A DNA stretch of 64,000 bases from Centrapalus pauciflorus (Eukaryota; Streptophyta; Magnoliopsida; Asterales; Asteraceae). Positions within the stretch are counted from its first letter, which is position 1. The number at the start of each line of letters is the position of its first letter. Under the pieces are notes generated by a model. It was not told the origin of the DNA, made no database searches, and saw only the letters and a program-made list of their open reading frames with translations. The translations under genes were made by a program, and so were the position numbers. The stretch covers positions 1,093,501-1,157,500 of the forward strand of contig JAANYP010002947.1 in the NCBI GenBank assembly GCA_020465985.1, read 5' to 3'. Of this stretch, positions 1 through 13,197 are shown one piece after another.

Positions 1-1
1 A

Positions 2-475
2 GGATACAACGATGCGAATTGGATATCCGATATAAAAGATTCTAGATCTACAAGTGGATATGTATTTACACTTGGTGGTGCTGCTATTTCTTGGAAGTCT
101 TCCAAGCAAACAATGATAGCTAGATCTACGATGGAATCTGAATTCATCGCATTAGATAAACGTGGTGAAGAAGCCGAATGGTTATGTCAATTTATTGAAG
201 ACATACCAAAGTGGCCGAAACCCGTTTCAGCCGTTACTATACATTGTGATAGCCAATCTGCGATTGGTAGAGCGCATAGCATAATGTATAATGGTAAGTC
301 AAGACATATTAGACGTCGGCATAATTCGATACGACAACTACTCTCAACAGGTGTTATTACTATTGACTATGTGAAGTCAAAAGATAACATTGCGGATCCG
401 CTTACGAAAGGCCTAAATAGAGAGTTAGTTTTGAAGTCGTCAAAAGGAATGAGACTAAAGCCCATGAATGAATAA
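2..475 (+). CDS. copia pol polyprotein, C-terminal RNase H fragment
   Basis: Frame 2 is open from the window edge to the TAA at 473-475. It encodes the end of a copia-type RNase H: the TSGYVFTLGG strand, the AISWKSSKQ segment, the ARSTMESEFIAL helix with its acidic residue, the HCDSQSAI segment with the catalytic aspartate, and the closing DNIADPLTKGL motif. RNase H removes the RNA strand during reverse transcription in the cytoplasmic particle. No stop or frameshift is visible in these 157 codons, unlike the sister copy at 15464-17080. Everything upstream (gag, protease, integrase, RT) is outside the window. The first ATG in this frame, at 113, is internal and not a real start. Confidence 0.9.
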   Translation, partial: GYNDANWISDIKDSRSTSGYVFTLGGAAISWKSSKQTMIARSTMESEFIALDKRGEEAEWLCQFIEDIPKWPKPVSAVTIHCDSQSAIGRAHSIMYNGKSRHIRRRHNSIRQLLSTGVITIDYVKSKDNIADPLTKGLNRELVLKSSKGMRLKPMNE

Positions 476-1086
476 ATTCATACGAAGGAAAACCTTACCT
501 TGTTGACTGGAGATCCCAAGATCTTGGTTCAAAAGGACAACCTATTTGTATGAATAAAGTGTGGTCACTGTGGGGGGTTGTGAAAAAACTCCTAGTCCAT
601 TCCTATATGATTTCTAGAAGAAAATCATTTTAGTGACAATGAGGTTAAGCATTTTATAATGATTCGGTCGAAATCATGTATGCTTTTAATGATTCGGGAG
701 AAATCACCTATGTGAGAGAGAAGTGGGGTCGCTTCGAGTGGAATTGTAGGGGCACAATTCTTAGTAGCTCTCGCAGAACCAGGCTAGTGTTCCATGACCT
801 TAACAGACACGACTATGAGGAGTTAACCTTGTTAGGGAGATTCTTGTGTGAAGTCTATTGTCGTCTTCACAAATGGCAGCTCAGTTTAAAGACATCGAGT
901 TCTACTGACGGCTAGAAGGCTAAGTGCATTTCATAAGGGAAGGTTCAAAGGTTTACACCAACCTATCCTATGCAAGATTTCAACCATTGAAAATTCATTG
1001 GAATTATATGTGTCTTCGATCAATCTCTTACATGTGGGGGATGATTGGCATGTATTTTCGATCGATCTCTCATTCATGTGGGGGAT
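476..1086 (+). other. copia family A 3' untranslated tail with polypurine tract
   Basis: About 610 bases separate the pol stop from the LTR. No coding potential is convincing, and the same tail is present in the sister element at 14897-15463. A purine-rich tract (GTGGGGGAT, about 1078-1086) touches the LTR and should prime plus-strand synthesis. A second near-copy of this tract lies at about 1033-1043, absent from the sister element. Confidence 0.75.
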
Positions 1087-2221
1087 TGTTGGAAAAAAAT
1101 GTAAATTTTTCAAAGGAAAAAGTGTATTTTCCATGGTTTTGGACCAAATATAATTATATATAATTGTGATATATATAATGAATATTTTGTGGGTTTGTAT
1201 TCTCCTTGAAGAGAGGATTCCAACGATATAAAGAACGTCCAAAACGGAGCTAAGATGAATGAGATATCGATGCTCAAAGATTGGTGTTTGGAATGAAAGA
1301 AACATCTTCTAAGTGGGTGAAGAGAGTCCCACATAGGAAGAAAGATGAAACCAAAGTGGGTTTATAAGGAGGAGTGTTCAAAGCCATGACAAGATTGTTT
1401 GTGGTTTTACTCCAATGCCTACCCGCGCGCAGGGGGGTGGTGCAAATCTTGGACCTCGAAGGCTAAAATCCACTGAACTCGTGTACGCCAGCACCTGCGG
1501 ACACGAATGCAGCTCCGAAAATCAGGGCTCGTGCGAGACAACCTTTTTACTCTTCGACCAAAGTTGTTCGGGTCAGATTGAAGCTGTCCTCGAGAGCAGG
1601 CTTTGCCAAAGCTGTCCGGTGAGCTGTTTCAGAACTTATTCTTAAATCAGCGGCTGACTGATTTAATGAGCTGTTACTATTTGGTTTCAACACATAATTA
1701 CTCATGATTAATTGACAATAAACCTTGTAATAATGGAATATTACTAAACGGTTTTTGTAATTAAAAAGATGATTAATTTTGTTGTTTCAATTCAAATTTC
1801 CTATAAAATAATAGGAGATTCAACACACCAAATTACTTGAAACATTTTCTGGAAACACTTGAGATATTTGAAAGGTTTTGCACTTTAAACGGCGAGACGT
1901 TGCTGCTTCCAAGAACGAAGATCACTTTGAATTCATGTGTTTTTTCAGGCAAGTTGGTTACCTCCGGCAGTACACACTGCTTTGGCTGTTGTACCCTGGG
2001 AAACAGACTTCAAATCTGTTTTAAGGGAATCGTGTCAAACACGAGACTCAGCCTTTATTTTTCCGTATTGTAATTTACTTTTCCGTATTATTATTTCTTT
2101 TACTTGTAATTTTAATTTCTGTATTCCGATTATTTACGTGTATTGTAATTTCATTTCTGAATTGTAATTCATAATACATTTCTTATATTTTATAATTGGT
2201 ATCGGTCACACTATCCCTACA
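1087..2221 (+). repeat. 3' LTR of copia family A copy 1
   Basis: It begins TGTTGG directly after the polypurine tract and ends CCCTACA, so it has the expected TG...CA ends. It aligns along its length with the reverse complement of 13872-14896 and 19353-20419. At 1135 bases it is slightly longer than those copies (1025 and 1067). Confidence 0.88.
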
Positions 2222-3035
2222 ATCACTGCCAGAATTTCGATAGCGGGTTTGACAGACCCACTACGGTGATGAGACATGTTGTCTTGCCGTTCGATCGCCG
2301 GAAGGAACGGCGGCCGTTGCTGCTGGGGTCAGGTCAAACAGAGGTGCGTGCATTTTCTTTTGGTATACAATTAAAGCTCCAAAATGCAAGCTTTTTGTTA
2401 ATGGCGGATGGAGGGTTTTGTTCTTTGGAAGAAATGTGGGCTAAGTGAAATTAGGTTTAACAAAATATCAAATCAGGTGTATAGAAATGTGGGTTGAATG
2501 ACTTGAATCAAGGCATGAGCTTAATTTTCAAGACTTTTTCACACTGTGTGTGTGAGAAAAAACCCAAAAGAAGAAAGAAAGAGAACTCAGAGAAGTGAGT
2601 TCCATGCCCCAAAAAAACTTTATCTTAATATATTTAAAATTTTATTCTTTTTTGATAAACTTATTAAAATATATATTGATAAATAATTATAGATAATAAT
2701 ATTATATTATAAGCTAAAATACTTATTAAATTATGAAAATTCATAATAATATACAAATGCCCTTTTTGGTAATTTTACAAGTTTTAAACGCAAATCCAAA
2801 CACTTAAAAACTGATTATTTGATAATTGTGATAACCAACAACATAAGCTAATCCAAACACTAAACTTTCAACATCACTTTTAGTTACAGTAATAATCTGA
2901 TTATTAGGTATGAAAACGCTGCAGCACTTTTCCAAACGCAAAACCAAACACCCTCTTAGTCTAGTCCAAATTGATTTTGATGCAAAACCTTGCTCTCATG
3001 CAAGACAATATAGCGTTATAAAGCCGCTGGAACAT
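2222..3035. other. intergenic; GC-rich patch and AT-rich MITE-like remnant
   Basis: 2230-2345 is GC-rich (many CCGG, CGGCGG) and may be a scrap of a gene; I do not recognise its translation. 2640-2960 is AT-rich and ends with the CCAAACACCCTCT text typical of plant hAT-type MITE ends, but I could not define both ends. Confidence 0.4.
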
Positions 3036-3274
3036 GGAATGATTAATTCCATCAAAATGTAATCTATTATTAGTCTTTTTTCAATTTGGATAATATACAA
3101 TTTTTTTTTTCTGTTTAAGGTAACATATTATTCAAATCAGGTCAATCAAGGTAAACTTATCGGATTGCAAGGTAAAATTTACTGATGTGATAGTTTCTTT
3201 GTCCAATCAATAGTTTTTTAAATTTCTAAAAATGTTTAATTAATTTCTAATTTGCTCAAAATAATCACTTTTAA

Positions 3275-3860
<586 letters not shown>

Positions 3861-3893
3861 TAAATCGTATAATAATTTTATAAGGTTGTTGAT

Positions 3894-5776
3894 ATACGCA
3901 CCCCCCAAATCCTTTAATTATGCTAATTGCACACCCCCTCCTTCTTAATTACTTGATTAGTGGTGTGGGTCCCACACATGCCATATCAATATATTATTTT
4001 TTTATTTTTAAGAAATATGGGACCCACATATATTTATCACACACCCCCAATTGTCACATCGTCTTTATTTTATTATAATTTTGTTTTTTTTGGTGATGTG
4101 GGGTTAATGCTTATGATACACCCTTCCTATTGTCATATTATCTTTAGTTTTTTGCTTTTATGTTGTGGGTCCCGCATTCTAATCACACACCTCCTTCTTT
4201 TTCCAAATTAATTTTTTGAGTTAATTACAAAAATAGTCCATATAGTTTGTATCAAACATAAAATTTGGTTCCCGAACTTACAATTAAAAAACAATATTAC
4301 TTTTGTAATTACAAAAATGGTTCCTATGATTTGTTCAAAATTATGGATTTGTTCAAATGACGGTTTTGCCCTTTTTATCGATAATAATTTTGGTCCCTCA
4401 ACTATGTAATTTACTTTCGGTTATAGTCCTTTTTCTTTTTTCTTTTTCTTTATATATTAAATGTTAATATAAAAGGTTAATTATTATTATTAGAGTAAAA
4501 GACATTTTTTTCCTCTATGGTTTGAGGTTTACCCGGATTCAATCTCTCAACCTTAATAATCCAAATTTTCATCCTTCTTCTTGCCTTCCAAAAACAGAAA
4601 ACAGTGAGTGTGTGTGCGTGTGGTGTTTGGATCAGCGGGAACCATCAAGACTTGAGTTTGGGTGTTGAATTTTTGTCATCGTCTTCTTCCTTGGTGTTCT
4701 TGAGCCACAAGGTAAGAAATTTTGGGTTTAATTGCTGAAATTCGTATATGTATGTTGCTGAGATGGTGGAAATGATTTCTTAGTTAGTGGGTTAGTAGTA
4801 TATACAAGTTTCGTGTATTGTTCTGCTGGAAACCGAATTTGGGGGTGTGAAAACCCCTGGTTCTACCATATTGTGTTGAGCTCTATGTATTTGTGTATGC
4901 TATGTGTTTTATCTGCAGATTTTAACCCCTGCGTACTCACGAGCTTCCCAGCTTACGTTTTCGAGTCTAACGTGTTTCAGGCAGTCAGACAGTGGGTCGC
5001 AGCCGTAGCAGCCGCCGAAGTAGGAGCTGGGGTTGATCAGAGCTGTGTTTGTGTATAACTGCTATACGTTGGTGTCATCTTTTGGGAAACTGTTGTATTT
5101 GATTAACATGTGTATGATAGCTAGCTTTCAGATGTGTATGTGTATCTGTATCAGACATGTGACATGTTGTGACGACTTCTGTATTAAAGTTTTTAATTAA
5201 TAGTGATTTGCGCTAATCCCTGACATGAGCAATATGAGATGCTTGCGATATTGACACTTGTGATTATATATTGACGTGACATTTATGTGCGGAAAGAGGG
5301 TGTTACACCTATAAACAAGCACATAATACTAAATGTAGTGTGCATGTACTGTTAGAGTGATAATTTGTACAAATTTTTTTTATCGAAGAGTATTATGTAA
5401 TTGATGAAATCATTAAATTATCTTTTTTGTTATAATTTTTTGAACGATAAAACGAAAAAAAAATATTTTTTTTTTTAAATTTTTGAATGAAAAAGTAGAT
5501 AAACTTTAAATAAGTAAACCGTGATATAAAATAAAGTACAAGGACCATTTGTGTAATTTACTTTATATAATTTATTAACAATCATTGATTAATAATGATT
5601 AAATGATTAACGTTTATAAATTAAATAATTATTATATAATCAAATCAATCGATAATTATTTAATAGTTATTTAATAATTAATAATCAAATCAGTTAATAA
5701 TTATATAATGATTAGAGTAATTAAAATAGTAATTAGAGGGGAGTGTGTAATTAGCAAGAGGAGGGGGTGTGTGTAT
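3894..5776. mobile_element. putative terminal-inverted-repeat element with C-rich ends
   Basis: The left end reads ATACGCACCCCCC and the right end is its approximate reverse complement (GGGGGTGTGTGTAT). A second matching block, GCTAATTGCACACCCCC, sits inside the left end, with its counterpart at 5715-5770. It carries no transposase-like frame. Its middle (about 4560-5307) is less AT-rich and has exon-like borders (CACAAG|GTAAGA near 4710, CTGCAG near 4918). That core ends in GGGTGTTACA, which could also be the 3' end of a truncated gypsy LTR. No convincing target duplication was seen. Confidence 0.45.
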
Positions 5777-5794
5777 AGAATGATCCTTTTATAA

Positions 5795-6330
5795 AATCAA
5801 AAAGTCCTTTTAATTTACATTAAAAAATTTTGATCGGAAAAGAAAACTGTCATGTCAGTAATTTTTTTCTTTCAATCCGATATGCTTACATTGATTAAAT
5901 TATTTGAATAAACAATTAGTATGTTACCAAATTTAAAAAAAAATGACGATAAATTACATTTTAACACAATTAACCCAACTTGAAACACATGAAAATCATA
6001 CTAAATCAAGACAATACCGTACAAAATATTGTATGAAATTCCTACTAACTCAGTTTCAAGATAATACAGTACTTTTAAACATTTTTGATAAAAGAATGAA
6101 CTTATGTAGATATTAACCCAAAATGATATATTTATCTGACACTAATGCACCATTCATGTTCATTATATATAATCTATAAAAACTACTAATAAACACAATG
6201 TAAACACTGCTTGTTTATCGTAATGCCACATGTAATCACTAATAATTGACACAACAACACATGATAATCATAGTTTTTAAAGTTTACTATAATTCAAATT
6301 TAGTTAAATCAAATAATCATAATTATTTTT
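5795..6330. repeat. direct duplication, right copy
   Basis: Right partner of 3275-3860. It starts inside the foldback MITE, so only half of that element is present here. It then follows the left copy up to the AT-rich stretch at about 6320. Confidence 0.7.
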
Positions 6331-6424
6331 TTATTTTATATATATGTATGTATATAAAAAAATATGATGTATTTTAGTTTTAAATTTATATAATTAATTA
6401 TATATTAAAAATACTCACACAGTT

Positions 6425-6788
6425 GGCTTCGTTTCGCAAGGAGCTTTTGGGAGTTTGACCTTATGATTTTTGGAAGCTCCAGCTGAAAGCTCCATTTAGT
6501 TGATAGGAGCTTAAGTTTTTTATTCGAATTTGAAAGCGCTCAAAAACACTTGCACGAGAAGCTACTTGGATTAGCTTTCAAAATTATTTTTTACCCTCCA
6601 AATACTTATAAACTACAATTTTTAATTAATATCGATGTTTTTAGATGCCATTTAATACTAAAATATATAGTTACAACTATTTTTACCAAACACATTTATA
6701 AAAACAAAAAAAAATATTTTTTTAAAAAGCTAAAGCTCCCAAAAGCTCCAGTTACTAAAAGTTTAAGCTAGTCGTACTAAACATACCG
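6425..6788. repeat. AGCTTTT-rich MITE
   Basis: Arms near 6440-6500 (GGAGCTTTTGGGAG) and 6728-6788 (CTCCCAAAAGCTCC, then CTAGTCGTACTAAACATACC) are inverted copies. The outer end matches the start of 58969-59338 (GGTATGTTTGGCACGACTAG), so both belong to one family. No coding content. Confidence 0.55.
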
Positions 6789-6832
6789 GACGTAGGATTA
6801 CACAGTAATAAACTATTGTTTATAATAAAAAA

Positions 6833-7422
6833 GGGATAATTACTAAAATAGCCAAATATCACACTTTTATTCATTTTTTAGCCACTTTATATACATTTTA
6901 CCAAAATAGCCACACTTTACGTTACCACATTTACGTGATAGCCACAATTTACGTGATTTGTACTTTTTTTCATTTTTTAATGCATTACGTTACAAAAGGT
7001 GTCTGGTCACGTAAATTGTTGTACTTTACGTGACCATTTTTGCTCCTTCCCCATGAATGTTTGGTGGGATGTCTTGTCACACTTTACGTGACCAAGTACA
7101 ACAATTTACGTGATTTGTACTTTTTTTTATTTTTTAATGCATTACGTTACAAAAGGTGTCTGGTCACGTAAATTGTTGTACTTTACGTGACCATTTTTGC
7201 TCCTTCCCCATGAATGTTTGGTGAAATGTCTTGTCACACTTTACGTGACCAAACACCTTTTGTAACGTAATGTATTAAAAAAATGAAAAAAGTACAAATC
7301 ACGTAAATTGTGGCTATCACGTAAATGTGGTCACGTAAATTGTGGCTATTTTGGTAAAATGTATATAAAATGGCTAAAAAGTGAATAAAGGTTAGTGATT
7401 TGGTTATTTTAGTAATTATCCC
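6833..7422. mobile_element. foldback/MITE element next to the LPLAT promoter
   Basis: It starts GGGATAATTACTAAAATA and ends with the reverse complement of that text. The terminal inverted repeat extends for about 80 bases. It is flanked by a perfect 8-bp duplication ATAAAAAA (6825-6832 and 7423-7430), which fits a hAT-type insertion, though the A-run makes this weak. Inside, a unit of about 157 bases is repeated in tandem (6951-7107 and 7108-7250). The motif TTTACGTGA, or its reverse TCACGTAAA, occurs about a dozen times. No transposase is encoded, so it is non-autonomous. Confidence 0.82.
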
Positions 7423-7503
7423 ATAAAAAAAATATATGAAGTTTTCTTATTTTCTTAATTAATTACGGGTTTGGGAATCGGAACTTTGCCACTGTGGATC
7501 GAT

Positions 7504-7512
7504 TTATATATA
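7504..7512 (+). promoter_or_regulatory. probable TATA box of the LPLAT gene
   Basis: TTATATATA lies about 75 bases before the ATG at 7586. Transcription should therefore start near 7535-7545 and give a short leader of about 45 bases. This is inference from spacing. Confidence 0.6.
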
Positions 7513-7585
7513 CAGAATCTCAGCACCTAGGAAACTCAGTCCGTCAGCACTGTGTGTTTCTGCGTGAGAGAGAAAGCAGAAAACC

Positions 7586-10500
7586 ATGGAGATGGAATCA
7601 ATGGCGTCGGCGATCGGAGTTTCAGTTCCGGTACTCCGATTCCTTCTTTGCTTCGTTGCTACTATCCCTGTCAGCTTCTTCCACCGCTTCGTCCCCGGCG
7701 GCGCCACCTCCAGACATCTCTACGCCGCCTTGACCGGTGCTCTGCTCTCCTACGTCTCCTTTGGATTCTCTTCCAATCTCCACTTTTTAGTGCCTATGTT
7801 GATTAGTTACGCGTCAATGATCATCTATAGGAAACGATGCGGAATCATTTCCTTCTTGTCAGCCATGGGTTACCTCATTGGATGGTATGAAATTTACATT
7901 AATTTGATTTTATATGAAGAGCATTGAGAAATTAGGGTTACGTTTGTGAAATTGATGTGTTTTATGTGCTTAACATGCATTCACGCATTAAACGTAACTA
8001 AAAGTTATTGTGCAGGTTTAATTTATCTTAAATTCGACATTTATGAGAGAAAACAGAGTTAATTGATGGCCAAAGTTGTGAATTTTCAACTTCACGTTTG
8101 AATTAAATGGCCCAATTGAACCAATTGAATTATTCAATGATCGATAGTCTATGCTACTGCATGTCTACATGGAGTGAGAAATCCGAACATTTGACTATAC
8201 ATATGTGTCTATGTTTTTGGATCAGGAGCATCTTGCAAGTTCTTGAGTCACTGATATTCTAAGGATTTATAAGTGTGTTGTAGTTTTATGCTCAAAATAA
8301 TTATAAAAAAAGTTAAAAGATTTTAATTTGTGTGTTTTTTTCCTTTTAATTCAAGGAATACTTGTTCTAGCTTCCATGGGAAGGTTAAAATTGGAGTAAG
8401 CTAAAAAAAAGTTCAGTTTTTAATGATTGATACTTTATATTATACCAACATTTTTTATTTATGATCATTGATCATTCCTTCATTGTGCTAGTATTTTGAG
8501 CCGAAGACATATAATTACATCGTAATGTATTGCATGGTTAAGGCATTACCGCATACACTTTGTATCAGCAAAACCAAAATAATTACATTCTTTCTGATAA
8601 TCACTTAAGCACTCTCTTCTTTGATCGGTTTTTGTAGCACCTTTTTCATATTGTTGTAATCATGTGTGTTATGATCGGTTGTCTAACAATTTCATTATCA
8701 AGAAGCAATTTGATGATCACATGCACCTCTTGATGCTGGTCCTTTCTATTTGTGATATTTAACCTAGGAATCATGGAAAAGGGTGTGTAGGTTTGGCAAT
8801 TTTTGGATACATTAAAAGCTGGGCATGGGACACACACACACACACACACATACATGTCTACTTGCTTGCATACAAACACAAACACACATATGCACATACA
8901 AAGATAACAAAAGAACTTAAAAAGGGGACATTATTGAAGCATTTAAACCATATACCAATATAGTTCAACGAAGAACATTTTGATCAAATAATATTTGAAT
9001 GACATTTCGTGCAAGTAGTTAAAGAAGAAGCTTAAGGATATTGACAAAACTAAACAAGAAAAGCATGCTACAGAAATGAGTGCTGGAGATATGTGTATGT
9101 TTAAAAAAATTAAAGAGGAGCAGATAGAAGTAGAAAACATCAATCAAAACTTAACTATATGTAGAGCCAAACTGATGAACTGTGAATATTTTATGGTTTT
9201 AAAAAGCTATATATAACTTGTCCACACCCATTTTACACATGCTGCAAACATTGCAACCTTAACAATCACTATTATTGAATTATATTTCGCACTTTCTCCA
9301 GACTCGAATGGTACAAACATGAACTATATATAATTCAACATGCAAAATATTTTATTTTTCAACCTTCTTTTTTTTTTTTTTTAAAGGAAAGTTGTTTATT
9401 GTTACTATTACTTGCCAAGACTACATGACCTATAAATACAACCGACCTAATTTGGAGGCTGAATATGTGTTTGCACAAGGATATTATTTCGTTTCAACAT
9501 CTATTGTCTCTTTGTTCTTAATTACTTCCAAGCATATTGCTTATTAGCCTTTTTTGGCATTAAACAACTCCTCCCTCAAACCCTCTCTTACAGTTTTCAA
9601 ATTTTACTTCATAGATTAACATAACTTATCATCTATTGGATCGGCTCACTGGTGTGAATTCATTTTTCTTCTGTAAACAAGCTCAGCCTTTCTTCCTTTT
9701 TCTCAATAAGATATGATGCATTTAAAAGTCTGAAGGATTAATCATTGTTAACCATTGGAAAACATGTAGCCATGTATACTATATGAGTGGAGATGCATGG
9801 AAGGAAGGAGGCATTGATGCTACCGGTACGCACTCTCTCCATCCCCACACTTGCTATCTTTCATCCCAAAATTAAAATTTAAGTAAAAATCAAATTTGAC
9901 CAAACAATTTGCAAAGGACAGGAATAGCAACAACCAGTACACTCTATTCCTGGAAAAAGTGTTATCTTTAAAACACATTAGTTTTGTTTGCACTTTCTAT
10001 TTACATGCTTTCTCTTTTGGTACCTATTTAAGAATTGTAGTGGTGGAGGTTTTTCCTCTTATGAAGCCACAAAGATACTGATAGCAGTCTCTGCTAACTG
10101 CTAAACGTTGAAATCACACATAAGATAGTGATAGTGAAATGTGTTGTTTTCTACTTCCATAAACAGGGGTTGGTATTGTTATATAAGTTTAGTATGACTA
10201 TTTATACTTGGCTTAATTTAAAAAAAATTGCTGTTTTGAGAACTAGATATTGTTATAGTTTGTTATCCGGTTAATGCTTGATTCGTTCGCAATTAATTGA
10301 TTTTCTATGCTTTTATATAGGATCTCTTATGGTGATAACATTGAAAGTGATTTCATGTGCTATTAATTACAATGATGGATTGTTAAAAGAGGAAGATCTC
10401 CGTGAATCCCAAAAGAAAAACCGGTTACTTAATTTGCCCTCTTTAATTGAATACGTGGGATATTGCCTATGCTGTGGAAGTCACTTTGCCGGTCCAGTAT

Positions 10501-13197
10501 ATGAAATCAAGGATTATATGGATTGGACCGAAAGGAAAGGGGTAAAGCATGAGTTGTTTGCTTGTTTCTTTTGTCCTTTACGTGTGTTTGTTTCTTTCAA
10601 ATTCCAACCTTTGATTTTCCTTTTCACATAATGTAATGGACTAATGGATTTATCTTTGACTATCTATTTCCTAGATCTGGACGAAGTCTGAGAAAGGTAC
10701 ACCATCACCATTTGGGGCGACACTAAAAGCTCTTCTCCAAGCGGCTTTCTGTATGGGTTTATACTTGTATCTTGTGCCCTATCATCCACTATCAAGATTC
10801 AACGAGCCAATATATAAAGAGTGGGGATTTGTGAAACGTCTAACCTACCAGTACATGTCTGGCTTTACGGCCCGTTGGAAATATTATTTCATATGGTCCA
10901 TCTCAGAAGCTTCTATCATTATCTCTGGCCTGGGTTTCAGTGGATGGACTGATTCTTCTCCACCCAAACCACGATGGGACCGTGCCAAAAATGTTGATGT
11001 CTTGGGCGTTGAGTTTGCAAAGAGTTCAGTTGAGTTACCACTTGTGTGGAACATTCAAGTCAGCACATGGCTTCGTCATTGTGAGTCCTCTCATTGCCTA
11101 CTATTTTTTGCGTGTTCTGGAGTTACCATATACGGTTTCTTTATTAATTGACAAATCCTTTGTCAGCCTTTTAATTTGATAATAGATTATGTTTTACTAA
11201 TCACACGAAGTTTTACAATTTTACTGTTTAGTTAATGCGCACAACCGCACACACAATCACACACATGCACAAAGGCATGCACACACGCATGCATACCGAT
11301 ATACACACACATACACATAGTCATGCACACACTCCCAGGCAGGTGTATGTTTGTGTGTATATTAATTATTTAATTACATATGTGGAACTTTGAGAATCAA
11401 TCTACATCCCTCTAATACATCTATGTGTTATCAGATGTTTATGACAGACTTGTTCAAAAGGGAAAGAAGCCTGGCTTTTTCCAATTGCTAGCAACACAGA
11501 CTGTTAGTGCTGTCTGGCATGTAAGTTTACGGTTCATTCATTCTTTTATTTTTTAGATTTCTATAAATCTTAACTTTATTCACTCACATCTCTGAAATTG
11601 GTGATTCAAGATTTGCTTTATTCCTTATAAATAACTTTAGATCAGATCATTCTCTCAGTTCCCAAAAAGAAGAGGTACAGTTAAAGTATAATGACTTATA
11701 ATGATAGGCCCATAATCCCGGTGTCACTCACACATCCCAAAACTGGATCATTTGGGTTAAGAAGTCTTTGCCCATTATGATTTGTAAAATGAGATTATAG
11801 TGGCTGTCCAAATATACAAGTTTGTGTAATTTGGTCCTTAATGTAGAATCTTACAGGGTTTCCTTCCTAGGGATTCAACTGTCATTTATATTTCTATTTT
11901 TGACAGGGTTTATATCCCGGATACATCATATTCTTTGTTCAATCCGCTTTGATGATTGCTGGTTCAAGAGGTAAAAATCGGTTTTGGTTGACCGTATCAT
12001 CACTTACATCAACAGTGTTCGTAAATGATAGAATTTAGTCTGTTGGCTTACCGGTGTTCTTGTATGTTTATGAGCAGCCATATACAGATGGCAACAATCG
12101 GTTCCGCCTAACAATGCAATGGTTAAGAAGATATTTATGCTCATGAACTTTGCTTACACACTTCTTGTTCTGAACTACTCCTGCGTTGGTTTCCTGGTTA
12201 GTGTGATATTTGATATGTATTTTTTTTAAATTAATTTACTTATTATTCTGTTTTCCCTGATAGATATTAGAAACATCTATGTATAGACTGAAAGTGGAGG
12301 TCTAATATAAACTAAACGTAAAAATAGATGATGGATTTCATTTCAATCTAACACTAATATAGTAATATTATTTTTGATATAAACTTTAATATGATTTTGT
12401 TATCCAAATGGAAAGAGTGCTGAGTTTTTCAAAAAGCTATTTAACCACGGAATTGGAATTTTGTTGGGAAAAAAGCATCCGTTTGTGCAAATGTAAAAAA
12501 AAAATACACTAGGTATTAATGTAAGTTATTTGTTCGTAATGATGCTGCTAACCATGGCGTAGTGTTCTTTTCGGCATTTTCTCAAGACTGATGGATGTTT
12601 ATAACAAAAAAGCCAAGTATGAAATGGATCATCTGTTACACTCATACTTTTGACCTTGAGACTTAATAGTCAAAATGTATCCTTTTCTTAAGGGCTAATA
12701 ACAATTAAATGCAACTAACTATGGGTCAAGGTCCATATTAGGCATCATACTTTAAAAAATAACATTTAAAGGATCATAGTTTGAAAAACACATGCTTTTA
12801 GGATCGAAAACCGGAAAATATACATCTAAGGGTTTTTCAATCAGTTATCCTGCTGTTGTGTTTTTTTTTTTTCAAAATATAGTCCGTTAAACATGCTTAT
12901 TTTCAAAACTGTGATCTTCTCTTAAATGTTTTTTTGAAAGTACGATGCAAATGAATCCTTCCCAAAACACATTACATTTTAACATCATTTTCCCTTTTCT
13001 TAAATTGCTTAAACTTAATAAAATACTTTCTTCATTAACAACGGCCTTTTATGATGCAGGTATTAAGCCTACACGAAACGCTGGCTGCATATGGGAGTGT
13101 ATACTTCATCGGAACCATCGTTCCAGTGGTTTTAATCCTCCTCGGTAACATAATCAAGCCAAAGCCAGCCAAATCCAAAGCCCGAAAAGAACAATGA
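7586..13197 (+). CDS. LPLAT1: MBOAT lysophospholipid acyltransferase (LPLAT/LPCAT), 8 exons
   Basis: Eight exons join in phase to 463 codons: 7586-7884, 9770-9825, 10321-10541, 10675-11080, 11435-11520, 11907-11970, 12078-12196 and 13060-13197 (TGA). All introns are GT-AG. The 462-residue product matches, from memory, Arabidopsis LPLAT1/LPCAT1 in length and nearly throughout. That enzyme transfers acyl chains from acyl-CoA to lysophosphatidylcholine and related lysolipids in the ER (Lands cycle, acyl editing). Family marks are several hydrophobic helices, the VWNIQVSTWLRH block (Asn about 318) and the VSAVWHGLYPGY block with the likely catalytic His356, which falls on the exon 5/6 border. The C-terminus is lysine-rich (KPKPAKSKARKEQ), as in ER proteins. 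The start has A at -3 and G at +4. Intron 1 is long (1885 bases). No stop or frameshift is visible, so it looks functional. Flanking DNA is all transposon-derived. Confidence 0.96.

Larger units (their letters stand above)
1..2221 (+). mobile_element. Ty1/copia retrotransposon, family A copy 1 (3' part only)
   Basis: The window opens inside the RNase H domain of a copia polyprotein. It continues through the stop codon, a long untranslated tail, a polypurine tract and a complete 3' LTR ending in CA. The protein end, tail and LTR closely match the minus-strand element at 13872-20419, so both belong to one family. The 5' part lies outside the window, so neither the target-site duplication nor intactness can be judged. 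The sequence right after the LTR is ATCAC. Confidence 0.92.

Noticed and set aside
1415..1645. Cys-rich 76-codon frame in the LTR of copia copy 1
   Set aside because: Lies within the LTR and is not conserved in the LTRs of the sister element; no motif.
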